Assembly: GCA_022592435.1 (NCBI GenBank)
Contig: JABYQS010000036.1
Span: forward strand, 124,001-188,000
DNA from: Cerioporus squamosus
Taxonomy: Eukaryota > Basidiomycota > Agaricomycetes > Polyporales > Polyporaceae
Length of the DNA stretch: 64,000 nucleotides
Direction: 5' to 3'
The notes below the pieces were generated by a model. The model saw nothing but the letters and a program-made list of their open reading frames with translations. It was not told the DNA's origin and ran no database searches. How positions within the stretch are numbered: the first letter of the stretch is position 1; every line of letters starts with the position of its first letter. Positions 20,387-33,997 of this stretch are shown here, piece after piece. The translations under genes and the position numbers were made by a program.

Positions 20387-21831
20387 ATGTCTGTCTCTCT
20401 CAACCCCAGCAGCGTCCTGGGGTTCAACAGTGCGTAGATTAGATCCTCCCCCGCGTGCCCTGTCCGCCCGTGCTGATGATGCCGCGTTCACCTCCCCGCT
20501 CGACACGTTCCGCCTCGCTTCCCTCGCCCGCTCCGCCCCTGCAGGACCGTTCACCCAATCTGTCAAGCGTGCTCTGCAGATCACAAACAACAATGCGCAA
20601 CCGGTCGCATTCAAGGTCAAGACGACCGCGCCCAAGGTGAGCACTCCGAGGCAATGTGACAGGTGGGGCGCATGCTCAAGAACACGTACGTCTGCCATCT
20701 AGCTTTACTGCGTAAGGCCGAACTCGGGAAGGGTCGAGCCGGGGGAGACGGTCGAGGTTGCAGGTGCGTTGAATCTGCTCGGTGGGGCGGCAGGCGTTGC
20801 GGATGCTGAGCGGGTGTGTGCTGTTTAGTGATGCTGCAGGCCATGAAGGAGGACTTGCCCATCAACGCAAAGTGCAAGGACAAGTTCCTCATCCAGAGTA
20901 CTATCATCTCCCCGGAGAAGGAGAGCATGCCTCTGAACGATATTGTGCGTCCTCACCATTTCTGTGTGTTCGGATTGTGCGTGAACTGATGTGGCATGTA
21001 GTGGAACGTCGAGGGCGATGAGGTGCACTCTCAGAAGATCCGTGTCGTGTACCTTCCGCCTGAAGGCCAGACGGTTCCAGAGGAGGATGAGACGCACGCG
21101 AACATGAGTTCGCTACTGGCTGTACCAGGACAGGATGTGAGTACCACCTCTCGCCACCGCCCCTAGAGCCCCGCCTCACCCTCTGCGCGAACCTTTCATA
21201 GAACTACGCGACGGTCCGCCAATATCCGGAGACGAACGGGCACGCAACCCGCGAGCCAAGCCAAGGCGACGATAGCGCCATTCCTATCCCGCCACCCCAG
21301 CAGGAGGAGCACCACGATGCGCCTTCCACACCGCCCCAGGTCGCTGTGCATCCCCCGGAACCCCAATCATCCGAGCCTCAGCCTTCGAGCGACGATGGTG
21401 TCGGTGTCGTCAACGTCAGCGTTCACGCGCCTCACCGCGCTCGTTCATCTCCCCCGCCGTCGCCACCTGTCCGCGCCGCACCGCCACTCGTGCAGGACCC
21501 CAACCCGGAGTTGGTCAAGAAGCTCGAGGAGGCACAACACGAGATCGAGCGTCTTCGTCAGCTCATCGCGTCGATGCCAGAGCCCAGCATCGCACCCACG
21601 ACGCTCACCAGCGGAACGGAGCTCCGGTCAAGGCGACGTGGCCCGGTCTCGGACGACGGAAGCAGTACATACGACGGCAGGACGTACGACGGTCGCTCGA
21701 CCTACGACGACGGACGGACGGATGTCAGCAGCTATGTGGGGAGCGAGGTCGGTCAGCCCGAGGGCGTGCCATTACAGGTGGTCATCATCATCGCGCTGGG
21801 TGTGTTCGTCACCACGTATCTATTCTTCTAA
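20387..21831 (+). CDS. VAP / Scs2-like ER membrane protein (MSP domain)
   Basis: Tail-anchored ER protein of the VAP family, which binds FFAT-motif partners and holds the ER to other membranes, including the plasma membrane. MSVSLNPSSVLGF starts at 20387, then a first intron and the MSP domain (RPFTQSVKRALQITNNNAQP, FKVKTTAPK, VRPNSGRVEPGETVEV, MLQAMKEDLPINAKCKDKFL, KIRVVYLPPEG). A Pro/Glu-rich linker follows, then a coiled coil (NPELVKKLEEAQHEIERLRQ), three repeated Tyr-Asp-Gly units (TYDGRTYDGRSTYDDGR) and a C-terminal helix (VVIIIALGVFVTTYLFF) ending at the TAA at 21829-21831. The order MSP, coiled coil, tail anchor is that of VAP-A/B. Confidence 0.93.
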
Positions 21832-22903
21832 AGTGGAGGGGGCTCGCTCTCCGGGTCGGGTCTGCTCTCTTCGGACATGCATGTGATGTTGTCGTCTCGT
21901 TTTCTTTATTCGCAGTGTGCCGTGGTAATTCTATCATTCTCGTTCTCGTTTTCGGTGTCCCATCCCGTGCTCACGTGGGCCGCGGTCGCCGTTGCACTGC
22001 AGCTGTTCTAGTTTCCGTTTCCTCCGTTCCCTTGGTCTCTGTAGCCGTTTGCTGTTCCGCTCTGTCTTGTCGATAGTCCTCCTCCGCTCGTTAGCCCCTT
22101 CTTCTCTGTCGATAGTCGCCAAAGTGCAACTTGTCCCCTCCTTCCCCTCCTTCGATCGCCCCTCTCGCTCCATAACACTGCTTCAAGCTTCAAGTCTTTG
22201 AACTTGGAAGTGTCCCTATACGTCCCCCTCGGTGGTTACTCATATGGTACGGTTCAGCTTGTACATATTATACTACCAACGCCTAGGAGCACAATGATAC
22301 ATGGCGTTTTATGTGCTGCATGATCATGATACCCCCCGCTTCACCATATTCCCCCGCTATCGCTTCCCAACATCCTCTCTTCGTCCATCCGTCCAGACTC
22401 CTGACAGTCCCTCGTCGGTTATAGCGACGTACCTCTATGTTCGCTATTGATATACACATGCGCACCCTGTTTTCCAGGTCTCTCCGTCCCGGCACTGCAG
22501 ACCACCATCATCCGTCCGCGATATAGCCGGCCAGAGCAAGTGAAGGGAGGCAAAGGATACTATAGCATTGGTCATACTACGATGTGTATGTGTGTGCGCA
22601 AGCGCGTGTAGGTAGGTACGTAGACAAGACATAGTATAGCGGCGGCGAAAGAACGGACGAACGCGACGAGGAGCAAAAGGAACGATTAGCGATGCTGTAT
22701 GTATGCCAACGAGAGACACTGGTGAGTGATACTGGACAGACCCGAGAGAGGGAACAGACGTGTAGATGTGTAGATAGGATTATGATATCTTTGGACCTCC
22801 TCCTTCCTCCGACGACCATTATGGTAAGCATGTGTACTGAATGAAAGATGAGACGGTAGAACGTGGGGGCCGGTGGGCTCGGTGCGTGGCAGATTGAGCA
22901 CAT
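21832..22903. other. Convergent intergenic region VAP / YPK1
   Basis: About 1.07 kb between two converging stops, with T-rich plus-strand tracts just after VAP (long 3' UTR) and a short TGTGTATGTGTGTGCGC run near 22.58 kb. No supported gene. Confidence 0.55.
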
Positions 22904-25015
<2,112 letters not shown>

Positions 25016-25723
25016 CCTGGGCGACCGTCGGCGGGGAACGGGTGCTGGGGAATACAAGGGTATCGGGTGAGATGCAAAGCCTGCTTTGCGCTCGAACGCT
25101 GAGTAGGGAGTGGGGGGAAGATGGGGATGTGGGGAAGGGGATTGGTGAAAGATCTCTAGCAGTCCGCTGACGCTCATATACATATCCTCCCGCGGACGCG
25201 CTTCAATTAAGCGACAAGATCGCGAGATCCCGCCCAAAGTCTCGCCCTTCGTGTAACCACGCTGCACATCCTTATTCCTATCGGAATACATTCAACTGAA
25301 GCTCGAAAAACGCCTATGATACATGCATATGGTAAGGACTTCCGCATCTGATGTTTCTAACTCAAGGCAGCGTGAAGAGGTGCACTACTCGCAGATTTCC
25401 AGGGATACGCTCGGAATCGTATCGTGTAGATGCTAGGACGTAACGAGAGGGCAACGAGCGGTCACCTGGGATACAGCCGAACCAATGCGTCAGACAGACG
25501 AAGGCCGGGAGGGTGATGTCCCAGGGAACTTGGAAGAACGACGCGCTCGCACCCAGGATCAGACGGATAAGGGTGCGACCTTCGCTGAGGATGAGTGCGG
25601 AGAAGGTTGCATTCGGCCCTAGGGGGGCTGTGCGGGGAGGAAGAGACTGTAGGTCTAGACTCTAGGGTGTGCCCCCATGAACCAGCGTGTTGGAGGTGCC
25701 AGTACTAGGTAGAGCGGATTGCA
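25016..25723. other. Intergenic, YPK1 promoter
   Basis: About 700 bp between the YPK1 start and the G-patch gene stop, both on the minus strand. Holds the YPK1 promoter. No TATA box, ORF or repeat that I can support. Confidence 0.5.
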
Positions 25724-26983
25724 TCAGTCGGCATTGAGGTTCGCTAGTAGTCTCTTGCGACTCTCCGCTTCGGCCTTCGCGAGGCGTGCGAAGGACTTCG
25801 AGCCACGACCTAGGAGGGCCTTCCGCATCCGCATCTCCTCGGTGGAACGAACATGCGCTGCAAGGGCTGCCTGATTGTGTGTGACCCGTTTCTTCGACTC
25901 CTTGTAGGGTCCCACCGTATTGGCTTTCAGTCCTATTCCGAGACGGTCGGACTTAAGCACGGTAGCTATTGGCGTCAAGAGCGCGGTGGGATTGTGCGAG
26001 GGAATTGTCGCAGGACGTTCCAAGGCAGTGTCGGGAGCGGTCGGCTTCTCCGTGTCTTCGTCCGAGTCGGACAACGTAAGGTCCACAACCTCGACCTTCC
26101 GATCCTCACGGACCTCATCATCATCATCGCCCAGGACAACTTCCCTCTCCTCCATCTTCACCGAAAGCTCGGGATCATCCAAGATAGTCCGCGCCGGCCT
26201 TTTCTCCAGCGCTTTCTGCGTAAGCGTCCGCCTGGGAGCGGAGGCACCAAGAGCTTCACCTTCACTCCAACCGCTTTGCTGGAGCATCGTGAAACCCTTG
26301 TTGGATGGACCAATGTGTAGGAAGACAGGCGGTACAAACGGCTGGTCTTTGGGTTCGGGAGGTGGCTCCCTCGTGAGGATGTCTGCGAGGGTAGGAGTGG
26401 GAGTGGAACGCGAAGATGCAGGCTCGGACCTGATTGCATTGGTGATGAACCAATTATTCCTATTTCTCTTTATCGGAGCGATGGGTTGATAAGAGGAGGG
26501 ACCGGCTTTCGGTGGGTTGAATGATGATTGCGAGCCGGTAGGGCGAGGCAGGTGTGAAGGCCCATCAACCGATGTGTCGAGAATCTCTGCTTCTGGTGCT
26601 TCTGTACACTTCGGAGCATCAAGGGGAGGTGAAGAGGGGATACTAGGGGGTGAAGATGCCTGCGGACCAACAACAGGTGCACTGGATGCCCGAGTAAGCG
26701 AACGATACCAGCTGCTGACCTGAGCAGAGGGAGGTGGCGGTTCTCCTCGAGAAATAGCGGATGATGCACCGCCGATCATGTTGTTCACCTCATCGTAGGA
26801 TACGATCGCGCGAACGAAGCGTGGCGGGTTCTTGAGGCGACGATTCACGCCGAAGGTCGACTCCGTAAGCCATGGGTCATGCGCGGCCTCTTCCACATTC
26901 TCCGCCACAAGCTCTTCTTCCTCTGCATCTTTGCTCTTCGGTGGGTCGTAGTGCGAGTAGATGTAGTGGGTCACAGTAGCCAT
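25724..26983 (-). CDS. G-patch domain protein
   Basis: Intronless 419-codon gene starting at 26981-26983 (MATVTHYIYSHYDPP). A G-patch core is visible at about residues 227-245 (FTMLQQSGWSEGEALG), separated by an acidic/Ser insert from a second Gly-rich half (RLGIGLKANTVGPYKESKKR), so the G-patch appears split by a roughly 100-residue insertion. G-patch proteins usually activate DEAH helicases in splicing or ribosome assembly. The rest is low-complexity Ser/Pro and acidic sequence (EVVDLTLSDSDEDTEK, a SUMO-interaction-like VVDLTLSDSD). A basic helix (RSTEEMRMRKALLGRGSKSF) closes the protein. The partner helicase is unknown. Shares a divergent promoter with the RRM gene. Confidence 0.78.
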   Translation of the reverse strand: MATVTHYIYSHYDPPKSKDAEEEELVAENVEEAAHDPWLTESTFGVNRRLKNPPRFVRAIVSYDEVNNMIGGASSAISRGEPPPPSAQVSSWYRSLTRASSAPVVGPQASSPPSIPSSPPLDAPKCTEAPEAEILDTSVDGPSHLPRPTGSQSSFNPPKAGPSSYQPIAPIKRNRNNWFITNAIRSEPASSRSTPTPTLADILTREPPPEPKDQPFVPPVFLHIGPSNKGFTMLQQSGWSEGEALGASAPRRTLTQKALEKRPARTILDDPELSVKMEEREVVLGDDDDEVREDRKVEVVDLTLSDSDEDTEKPTAPDTALERPATIPSHNPTALLTPIATVLKSDRLGIGLKANTVGPYKESKKRVTHNQAALAAHVRSTEEMRMRKALLGRGSKSFARLAKAEAESRKRLLANLNAD

Positions 26984-27255
26984 GAAACAGCAGCAGTGAA
27001 GGGGGGAGGGGGGTGGATGGTGGTGGTAAGAGCAGACTCTGGAGAGACTCCGGAAGTCCGAGTCGGTTGGAGGCGCCCGATGCGCCTTTTCATCACGTGA
27101 TCGAATGGCTACTCAAGGCGCTTAGACGACTCCAAACAGCGCCAAACAACGGCAGGAGTGGCGGTGGCCGAGTGTGTCGCTGCTCGACGACGACCACCTC
27201 TGCTCGCTGCCCTCTGTCCTCTGCTCGCTGTCTTCTGCCCTCTGGTCGTTGCTGT
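26984..27255. promoter_or_regulatory. Bidirectional promoter G-patch / RRM gene
   Basis: 272 bp between divergent starts at 26983 (-) and 27256 (+). Both genes act on RNA, so joint control is plausible. The tract at 27170-27250 repeats CTCTG/CTGCTC words (GCTCGCTGCCCTCTGTCCTC). Confidence 0.5.
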
Positions 27256-28734
27256 ATGGCCTCTCTACTCGAACGCATCTCTCTCCCGCCCGGCGCGGCC
27301 CCTGCAGTCGGCCCTGTCCGCTCGAAGTCGAAGCGCGGCCAAGCCTCTGAACCATATGTACGCCCCCTTCATCATTCCCCGCCGTCGTCGCTCACCCGGC
27401 ACCTCTCCCCTGCCCTTCCTATTTGTCCCACGTGCCCGCCACACAGAACAGGAACCAGCGCCCGCCAAAGGGCGATGTAGACGGCACTTGGAAGCACGAC
27501 ATGTTCAACGCCGACCGCTCCCTCTCCGCACGTCTCACCAACGCCCCGGTCGGTGCCCCCAAGATGAACTTTGGCATCGCTGACAAGGCGCTCCGCGACG
27601 CAGTTGGAGAGAAGGGCGGTCTTTCCATCAAGGGCGCGAGTTCAAGGGGGAATGTTGTCCAGGTCGGTGGCCTCGCAAAGGGCACTACCGCAGCTGATGT
27701 AGAGGTGAGCTCCTCTCCCTCTGTTGGACGTTCGGAGGCAGTGGGTGGTCCGGCATCGCATGCTTCTGGTCCCCATATCTGCTCCCACGCCAGAAAGTCA
27801 ACCATCACTGCGTACCCTCACGTCCCATATGTTCCTACAACGCGTGGTTCCTCTCACCATCAACACATCCTACCGGTCGCGTGTCATCTATATGTTGGCC
27901 ACCAACACTCGCACCTACTACAAGGGCACCGAACAGCGAGTCACTCGTGGCCACTAAACCGCAAAGCGTCTCTGCAGTGTGATGGATGGGTGACAGGGCG
28001 CGTCCAAGGTCGCGTCGCGTCGTTAACACGCCCTTGCCCCCACGCACAACACGTCAGGCCCATTTAGAAGAGGTAGTGGGCCGCTGAACACTCGCGAGAC
28101 GTCACACTTTGGGAGAGCACTCGTCGTCGCGAACAGAGTATTGCGCCTAGCCACCAGACTGCATTCATCCTCGAGCATTCTCCTCTGCTTATTGACCCAT
28201 CATTGACACGTACCCTCCCCCGCCCACAGGCCATCTTCAAGCGCTGCGGCGCCATCACAACCGCCGTCCTCCATACCGCGTCCCCAGACCCCATCGTTCG
28301 CCTGACCTACAAGCACGAGAAGGACGCGCAGGCGGCCGTTGCCAAATTTCACGGCCAGCCTGCCGACGGGCGTACGCTAGACGTTAAGATCGTCGGCGGG
28401 GTGAACGCGACGCTTTCGGGCCGCATTGGGGCTGCGCTCGTAGAAGGGAGCGTGGACGTGCTGATGGGCGATGAAGCTGGGGGCGGATCGTCAGTCGCGT
28501 TTTTATGCTCTTCTGAATGTGATTATACTGACGTGACCTCGTAGGAAACTGCGCTCGGACGAGCTGCTGGCGACGGACTCGCGTGCGCACGTCCTCGTTG
28601 CGCCTCCGGGGACGGATCCGAAGGAATACACGCAAGCGCCGGCGAGAGGAGGAGGGCGTGGGCGGGGACGCGGGAGGGGAAGGAGGCGCGGTGGTGCGCG
28701 TGGCGGAGGTGCGAAGATGGACGTCGACCGGTGA
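27256..28734 (+). CDS. Yra1/ALYREF-like RNA-binding (RRM + RGG) protein
   Basis: Single-RRM protein of the Yra1/ALY mRNA-export adaptor type. Exon 1 (27256-27357) encodes MASLLERISLPPG and a basic RSKSKRG. Exon 2 holds KGDVDGTWKHDMFNADRSL and the first half of the RRM (RNP2-like NVVQVGGLAKGTTAADVE). Exon 3 gives AIFKRCGAITTAVLHTA, the RNP1-like DPIVRLTYKHEKDAQAAVA and RTLDVKIVGG. The last exon encodes PKEYTQAPARGGGRGRGRG and ends KMDVDR at the TGA 28732-28734, an RGG box as in ALYREF. Exons 2 and 3 are separated by a 525 bp intron, far larger than the 45-70 bp introns around it. The family is clear; strict Yra1 orthology is not proven. Confidence 0.75.
27705..28229 (+). other. 525 bp intron in the Yra1-like gene
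   Basis: GTGAGC donor directly after GATGTAGAG and a pyrimidine-rich CCCCGCCCACAG acceptor, with TTGAC branch-like words in its last 40 bases. It splits the RRM in the middle and contains stops in frame. Eight to ten times longer than neighbouring introns. Confidence 0.85.
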
Positions 28735-29877
28735 GGTCATGTCCGCCTGTCTCTCGAGCGACGGACGACTCCTGGTCCTGTGCTGGCCGATTGAGATGGA
28801 AGTCTGACCAGCTCTTGACGCGTCGTGCCGCCTGCTGCCTTCCCACTCCATGCGCCCTCTCGGCGCGACACCATGTTCCTGACTCGTTGGTATATGCTCT
28901 GACTCAGCCCTAGTCCGCACTGTTTCCTCCTCAGGTCCATATCCATATCCTGCGCCCACCACTCACGTCCCGTTCCGTACTCGCCTCCCGGCCACCTACC
29001 ACACCTCCTTGTAATCGCACCACCACCACTCATGTCCCCGTCCACATCCGCTCACGCACTTGATATCGGTGCTCATTGGTTGTTGCTGAAGTCTGAAGTC
29101 ACAGATGGCACAAGCACAAGCACGCGGTTGTTAGTACATACATACACCACAGTGGTATTTGATGTATATCCGCCCCTTCGGCGTCGTTGTTGATATAGAT
29201 ATTGTACGATCATAAAGGAGCAGCGCAAACCTCGGGTTCATACAGAGCAGGTCCGAGGACAAGTGTATCGAGATGATTTCGTCGACCATGTGGGACCAGC
29301 GAGACGACAGCAAGCAGGGGAGACGCGGCGGTCCGGCTGGTGTACATGTCGATGGAGCGCGACCACTTGGCAAATCGGGTAGAACTTCCTGACAGTGGCG
29401 AGAGCAAATGCAAGGAAATAGCGAAAGCGCAAGCGGAGGATGTCTCAGACTGCGGTCGCAAGGGTGGGCGTTATGCAATTCCCCTGAAAGTGCGTTGGAC
29501 ACGGTTAGACTCAAGCATCATAACACATGCACGAAATTCGGGTGAATGGTTCAATAGGTATTTGGACTTTGGACTAGTCAGCGAAGCTCTAGGAAGAAGG
29601 CCAATTACGAGGGACAAACTCACGGGAATCCACATTGAGTACAGTAGTGAGGCCGTTGCGAGCACAGTGCACGAGTGACAAGCGTGTTCGGACGCGACCA
29701 ATCGCTCCTGATGGGATTACCGTCGCAGATACGTCCAATAAACATCATCATGAGCTATTAAAACACGCAACGGTGGGATGTTGTACACTGCCGTGAATCG
29801 AAGCACAAAGACCGACACTCTACCGGGCTGATACTCATACAGGGGAAGCCAACGAACGCACACTTCATGCTGCCCAC
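28735..29877. other. Convergent intergenic region
   Basis: About 1.14 kb between the stops of the RRM gene and PRP6. No reading frame resembles a protein; it is probably two 3' UTRs and spacer. Confidence 0.55.
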
Positions 29878-32800
29878 TCAGTGCAAGGCGGCCGCGACGA
29901 GCTCAAGAATCTCCCGCGTGCTCTTGCGAACGTTCGCGATGTCCTTTGCAATCGGCTGCCACGTCGGCCCATACCTCGGCTCTGCAGCAACCGCCTTGGC
30001 GATGACCTCTTCCTGCTGCTCCTGCAAACGGCCGGCCGTCAGCATATCCATCTACAACCACAACGTATGAGATGGATGCGACGCACCTTTGTGCCATGTT
30101 GTCGCTCGAACTTGAGCCACCACGCCCAGATGTCGCCCCAGGTGTCGGCCGGCTGCTCGCTGGCAGCGACGGCACGCCCGAACCAGTCCCGAGCCTTCTC
30201 GATCTTGCGCTCCGTCCAGAACAGCCGCGCGACGCTGCACAGCACCCACGGATCGTTCCCTGCCTTCCGGAGCGCGTCCGCGGACCGTGCCTTGCGCGTC
30301 GGTCGCGGCTCGGACCAGATCGCCAATGACCATAGTAGGCCGGATGTCGGGCATTCCTGCAAACCTGTCCAGCGCAATCACGAAACGTGAGTGAGTTGGA
30401 GGTGCATGGAGAGATTAACGACGAGAACCCACCTCGTGCGAGCACCGTCTTGGCTTGGGCGGCGCCCCCGCTGCGCTCCTCGACGCCAACTGCCTCGGCC
30501 CACAGCACGTCGTTGCCCGGGTTCGCCAGCCGAGCCTTGTCGAGGAGTGCACGCGCCTTGATGCTCTTCGAGTCTGCCTCCTCAAGCCGGCTGGCTAGGA
30601 TCCACAGGTTGACATCCTTTGGACATGCCTTGATCCCCGCTGCATACGCCGCCCGCGCCGCGGCGAGATTGCCCTGCTGCTGGTGGATTTGTCCTTGGAT
30701 CATGTACAGCTTCGCAAACTTGGGATACTTCTTGATTGCGGTGGCTAGAGTTTCCAGTGCGTTTGATAGCTGGCCTTGCTGCCGCTCGAAGACGGCGGAC
30801 TTCATCCAGATCTGATGTGCGCTCGTCAGTATCCAGAACATGCCTGCGATATTGACTATAATTGTCTACTTACCCTCTGAGTATCCGCGACGGTCCGTGC
30901 ACGTACGAGCAGCTCCCGAGCGACACCAAGCTCGCCATTCTCTGCCTCCAACTTGACGGCGGCCAGCCAAATCTGTTCGCTCTCGGAATTGGCAATGAAT
31001 GCTCGCTCGAGGACCTCGCGAGCGGCAGGCACGTCCCCAGCCAACCACTTCTCCTTGGCCCACATAAGCCACAGCACTTCCGCCTGCGGACAATGGTGGA
31101 CGGCCCGCTCCAAGATGGCGTTTAGCGACTCCCTGAAAGCGAGCATAACCACGTTAGCAACCAGGAGGCTGGGGTCAGCATGAGAACGGATCGCATACCT
31201 CGTCCCGCGTGCCTTCTCCAAATCGGCGGCCTTCCGCCACAAGCTCTTCTTGTCCGGAAACACCCTGAGCGCATAAGCCAGGATCGCTCTAGCCGCGCCG
31301 ATGTTGCCCTTTGCCTCCGCCGCTTCGACATCGCTCGTCCAGGTATCCAGGCGGTCTTCTTCCTCGATGTCCATAGCCACCGTCGCCTTGATGATAGCCT
31401 CGCAAGTCCGCAGCGCACCCTCATTCTCGCATCGCTCGGCCTCCTTGAGCCACTGCTCGCGCGTGAGCAGGACCTGGTGGCGGCGAAGCTCGCGCACGCC
31501 CGCCTCGATTGTCTTGTCGACGAGGGCAAGCTCCTTCTCGCGCTGATCCTCCGGCTTCTCCGTCGCGTACGCCTCCTGCTCGAGGAGGCGGCCAGCGGCG
31601 ATCCAGATTTCGTGGCTAGTGGGGATCGCCTTGCGCGCCTTGTTGAGCACGGCCTTCGCCTTCTCGGGGGTCTCGAGGCGTGCGAGAGCAAGCCAGAGCT
31701 CAACGGACTGCGGGATGACTTCGACGGCACGGGAGAGGAGGATGCGGGCGTCGGAGGCAGAGGACTCGAGGTTCACCGTTTCTTTCCAGAGACGTACCGA
31801 GTTCGGAATATGCTCGAGTGCTGCAGGAAGCGATCAGTACTAGTGCGGGCCAACGGTTATACAACTCACCCTTGCGCAGAACGCGTTTCTTGGCCTTCAC
31901 ATCGTGTTCTAGATCGGCGGCCGCCATCCAGATCTTCACACTCTGCCCGACGTGCTGGACGGCGTTGGCCAGGATAACCTTTGCGTCGTCGTTATTCTGG
32001 CGGAAGTAATTAATGTTAGAATCATCGAGAGAGGACGCCGTGCATCTACTTACATGCAACCGCGCGGCCTCCAACCAAACGTCTTCGTTCTTCGCGCACT
32101 GCTCACATCCCTGCTTGATGAGCTTGCGCGCTGCGACCATCCTGCCCGCATGCTCCTCCAAACGGGCCGCGGCTATCCATCCCGGAGCATGTTTTGGATT
32201 CGACTTGACGAGCGAGTCGAAAAGCATGCGCGCCCGCTTGATGTCGCCAATTTCGGCGTCGCTCTTAATCACGACGCTATCCAGGGAGGTAAGGTAGCCC
32301 TTCGGATCGATAGATGTTTGCAAACCCGAGGTCGCAGTGCCTGAGACTTGGTCGAGCTTGAGGGAGAGGATCTTGTCGCGCGCCTGACTCATCTCTGCGA
32401 AGTTCGTCAATGTGCCGTTGTCCGCTGGTGTCTCGAAACCTCCCGTCTGCGTAGCGAGCGAGAGACAAGGAAGAAGGGACATGACGAAAGTCAGCAAGGG
32501 GGCAAATAGAACAAAAGAATGACACGCACCGTCTGCTGGTGGGCATCGAGGGACGTCTCATACTCGGTGCGGGCCCTGTCTCCGACAATGACGCTGTCGG
32601 ACACGACGAATGACCTCTCATCCCTTTTACGCTTTTTGCGCGTGAGATTGCCCACCTCAGGAATGCTCTCCCATTCTTCGTCTGTGACGACGGCGAGGCC
32701 GCGCTTAAGGTCCGCGAACTGCTGCTGGATTTTCGGCCGCTCCGCGCGAACCTTCGCCATTTCCTCGTTCTCGCGTGCTTCCCTGCAGACGCAAGCCCGT

Positions 32801-33421
32801 CAGCATTCAGCGCATAGGGTCCTGGGAGGCGAGAAAGGGATGGTGTAGCGCGTTGCTGCGAGAGGCGGAGGCTCTTGCAGCCCCTACCCCAGCAGTGGCG
32901 CCACCTCGCAAGCAGAGACTCACCTCCGTGCTCTTCTCCTGGCGTCCATATTCCTGTCTACGGACTCGTAGATCCGATCCGCCTCCTCGTCATCCGCCTC
33001 GTATGTTGTCCCAGCGAAGAGGCCATATTCGTTGTCTGGGTCCTGAAACTGGTCCGGGTCGACCTCCGCCTCCTCACCGCGTCGCGCTTGAGCTTCTCTG
33101 TGATTCCGAAGTTGGTTAGTTATGTGTCGATAGGCTGCGTTGGTGCACGCAGAAACAGCGAGTACAGAACGGCAGCGGGGAGGGGAGTAGAGGAAAGATA
33201 CGTACGCGATTGCCTCTGCCGACGGACCCTCGCGTGCTGGACCGATGTCAGACCGGGTGGTAAATCCTGATGCTCTGTACCACAATGAGGAAGTTGTTAG
33301 TCTACTGTCTCAAACTAAAGATATGCAACAGGACGCACCCGCGACCAAGACCGGCGACGTAGGACGCCGGCGCGGGCATGGACAAGAATGCCAGTTTGTT
33401 GGGTTTGTCGCTTGCAGCCAT
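29878..33421 (-). CDS. PRP6: Pre-mRNA splicing factor PRP6 (U5 tri-snRNP)
   Basis: PRP6 bridges U5 and U4/U6 in the tri-snRNP and is needed for the first splicing step. The start at 33419-33421 gives the PRP1 N-terminal domain (FTTRSDIGPARE, DPDNEYGLFAGTTYEADDEE, RARREARE...RPKIQQQFADLKRGL). The DEEWESIPEVGNLTRKKRKR region follows, then a long array of HAT/TPR repeats (APGWIAAARLEEHAGRMVAA, VWLEAARLH, VKIWMAAADLEHDVKAKKRV, VELWLALARLETPEKAKAVL, EIWIAAGRLLEQEA, VLWLMWAKEKWLAGD, QIWLAAVKLEAENGE, LYMIQGQIHQQQGN, NLWILASRLEEADSK, WVLCSVARLFWTERKIEKAR). It ends in STREILELVAAALH at the TGA 29878-29880. About 920 aa, normal for the family; roughly ten introns. Confidence 0.95.
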
Positions 33422-33997
33422 TGTGTCGACAGTGTCCGCTCGCGAGAAGAGAGGGAGGGGTGGGTATGGTGAAGCGATGGTGGTAAGAACAGAGTTATCG
33501 GAACCGACTGCGCTACTATGAGTAACTCAGGTAAATACGTGATGACCTAATACCTTACCGGCCCGGCAATACCGTAAAGAGTAAGGGCTAAGTTTCAAGT
33601 ACTAAGTAGTGCATTAGTAAGGTGTTACTTATGTGCGCGGTAATGGAAAGAAAATTCGGCTACTAGTACTAGTACATGAGAGTGAGCTTAAGAAAGATGC
33701 GCGGCCATCCTCGAGCAAGTCTTTAGGATCGAGTACCTTGTCCAGCACGGCCATTGTCCGGAAATGCGCGAAGCTCGTCGCGAAGAATTCGTGGTTGGTA
33801 CAGGTCCGATGAAGGTCCTGGGACAGTGCACTACGCACCTACTCCGGCGGGGATGTACGGTTTCGAAGCAGACGACACAGATACGCAGCCACAGATAATG
33901 AATGACTGACATGGTCAGAACATACACACCTGTAGGTAATACTCCTGCATGAGCAGTGTCGGCGAGCACAGACCACGCAAGACGCACCAATCACCAA
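33422..33997. other. Intergenic, PRP6 promoter
   Basis: 576 bp between PRP6 and EFG1, both on the minus strand. AT-richer than its surroundings, with a palindromic CTAGTACTAGTAC near 33.66-33.68 kb. No supported gene. Confidence 0.5.

Noticed and set aside
27423..28067. Single long exon of 214 codons in the Yra1-like gene
   Set aside because: It runs from exon 2 into the 525 bp intron. The RRM continues only after the acceptor at 28229.
31180..31977. 265-codon plus-strand frame opposite PRP6
   Set aside because: Antisense shadow of the HAT-repeat exons.
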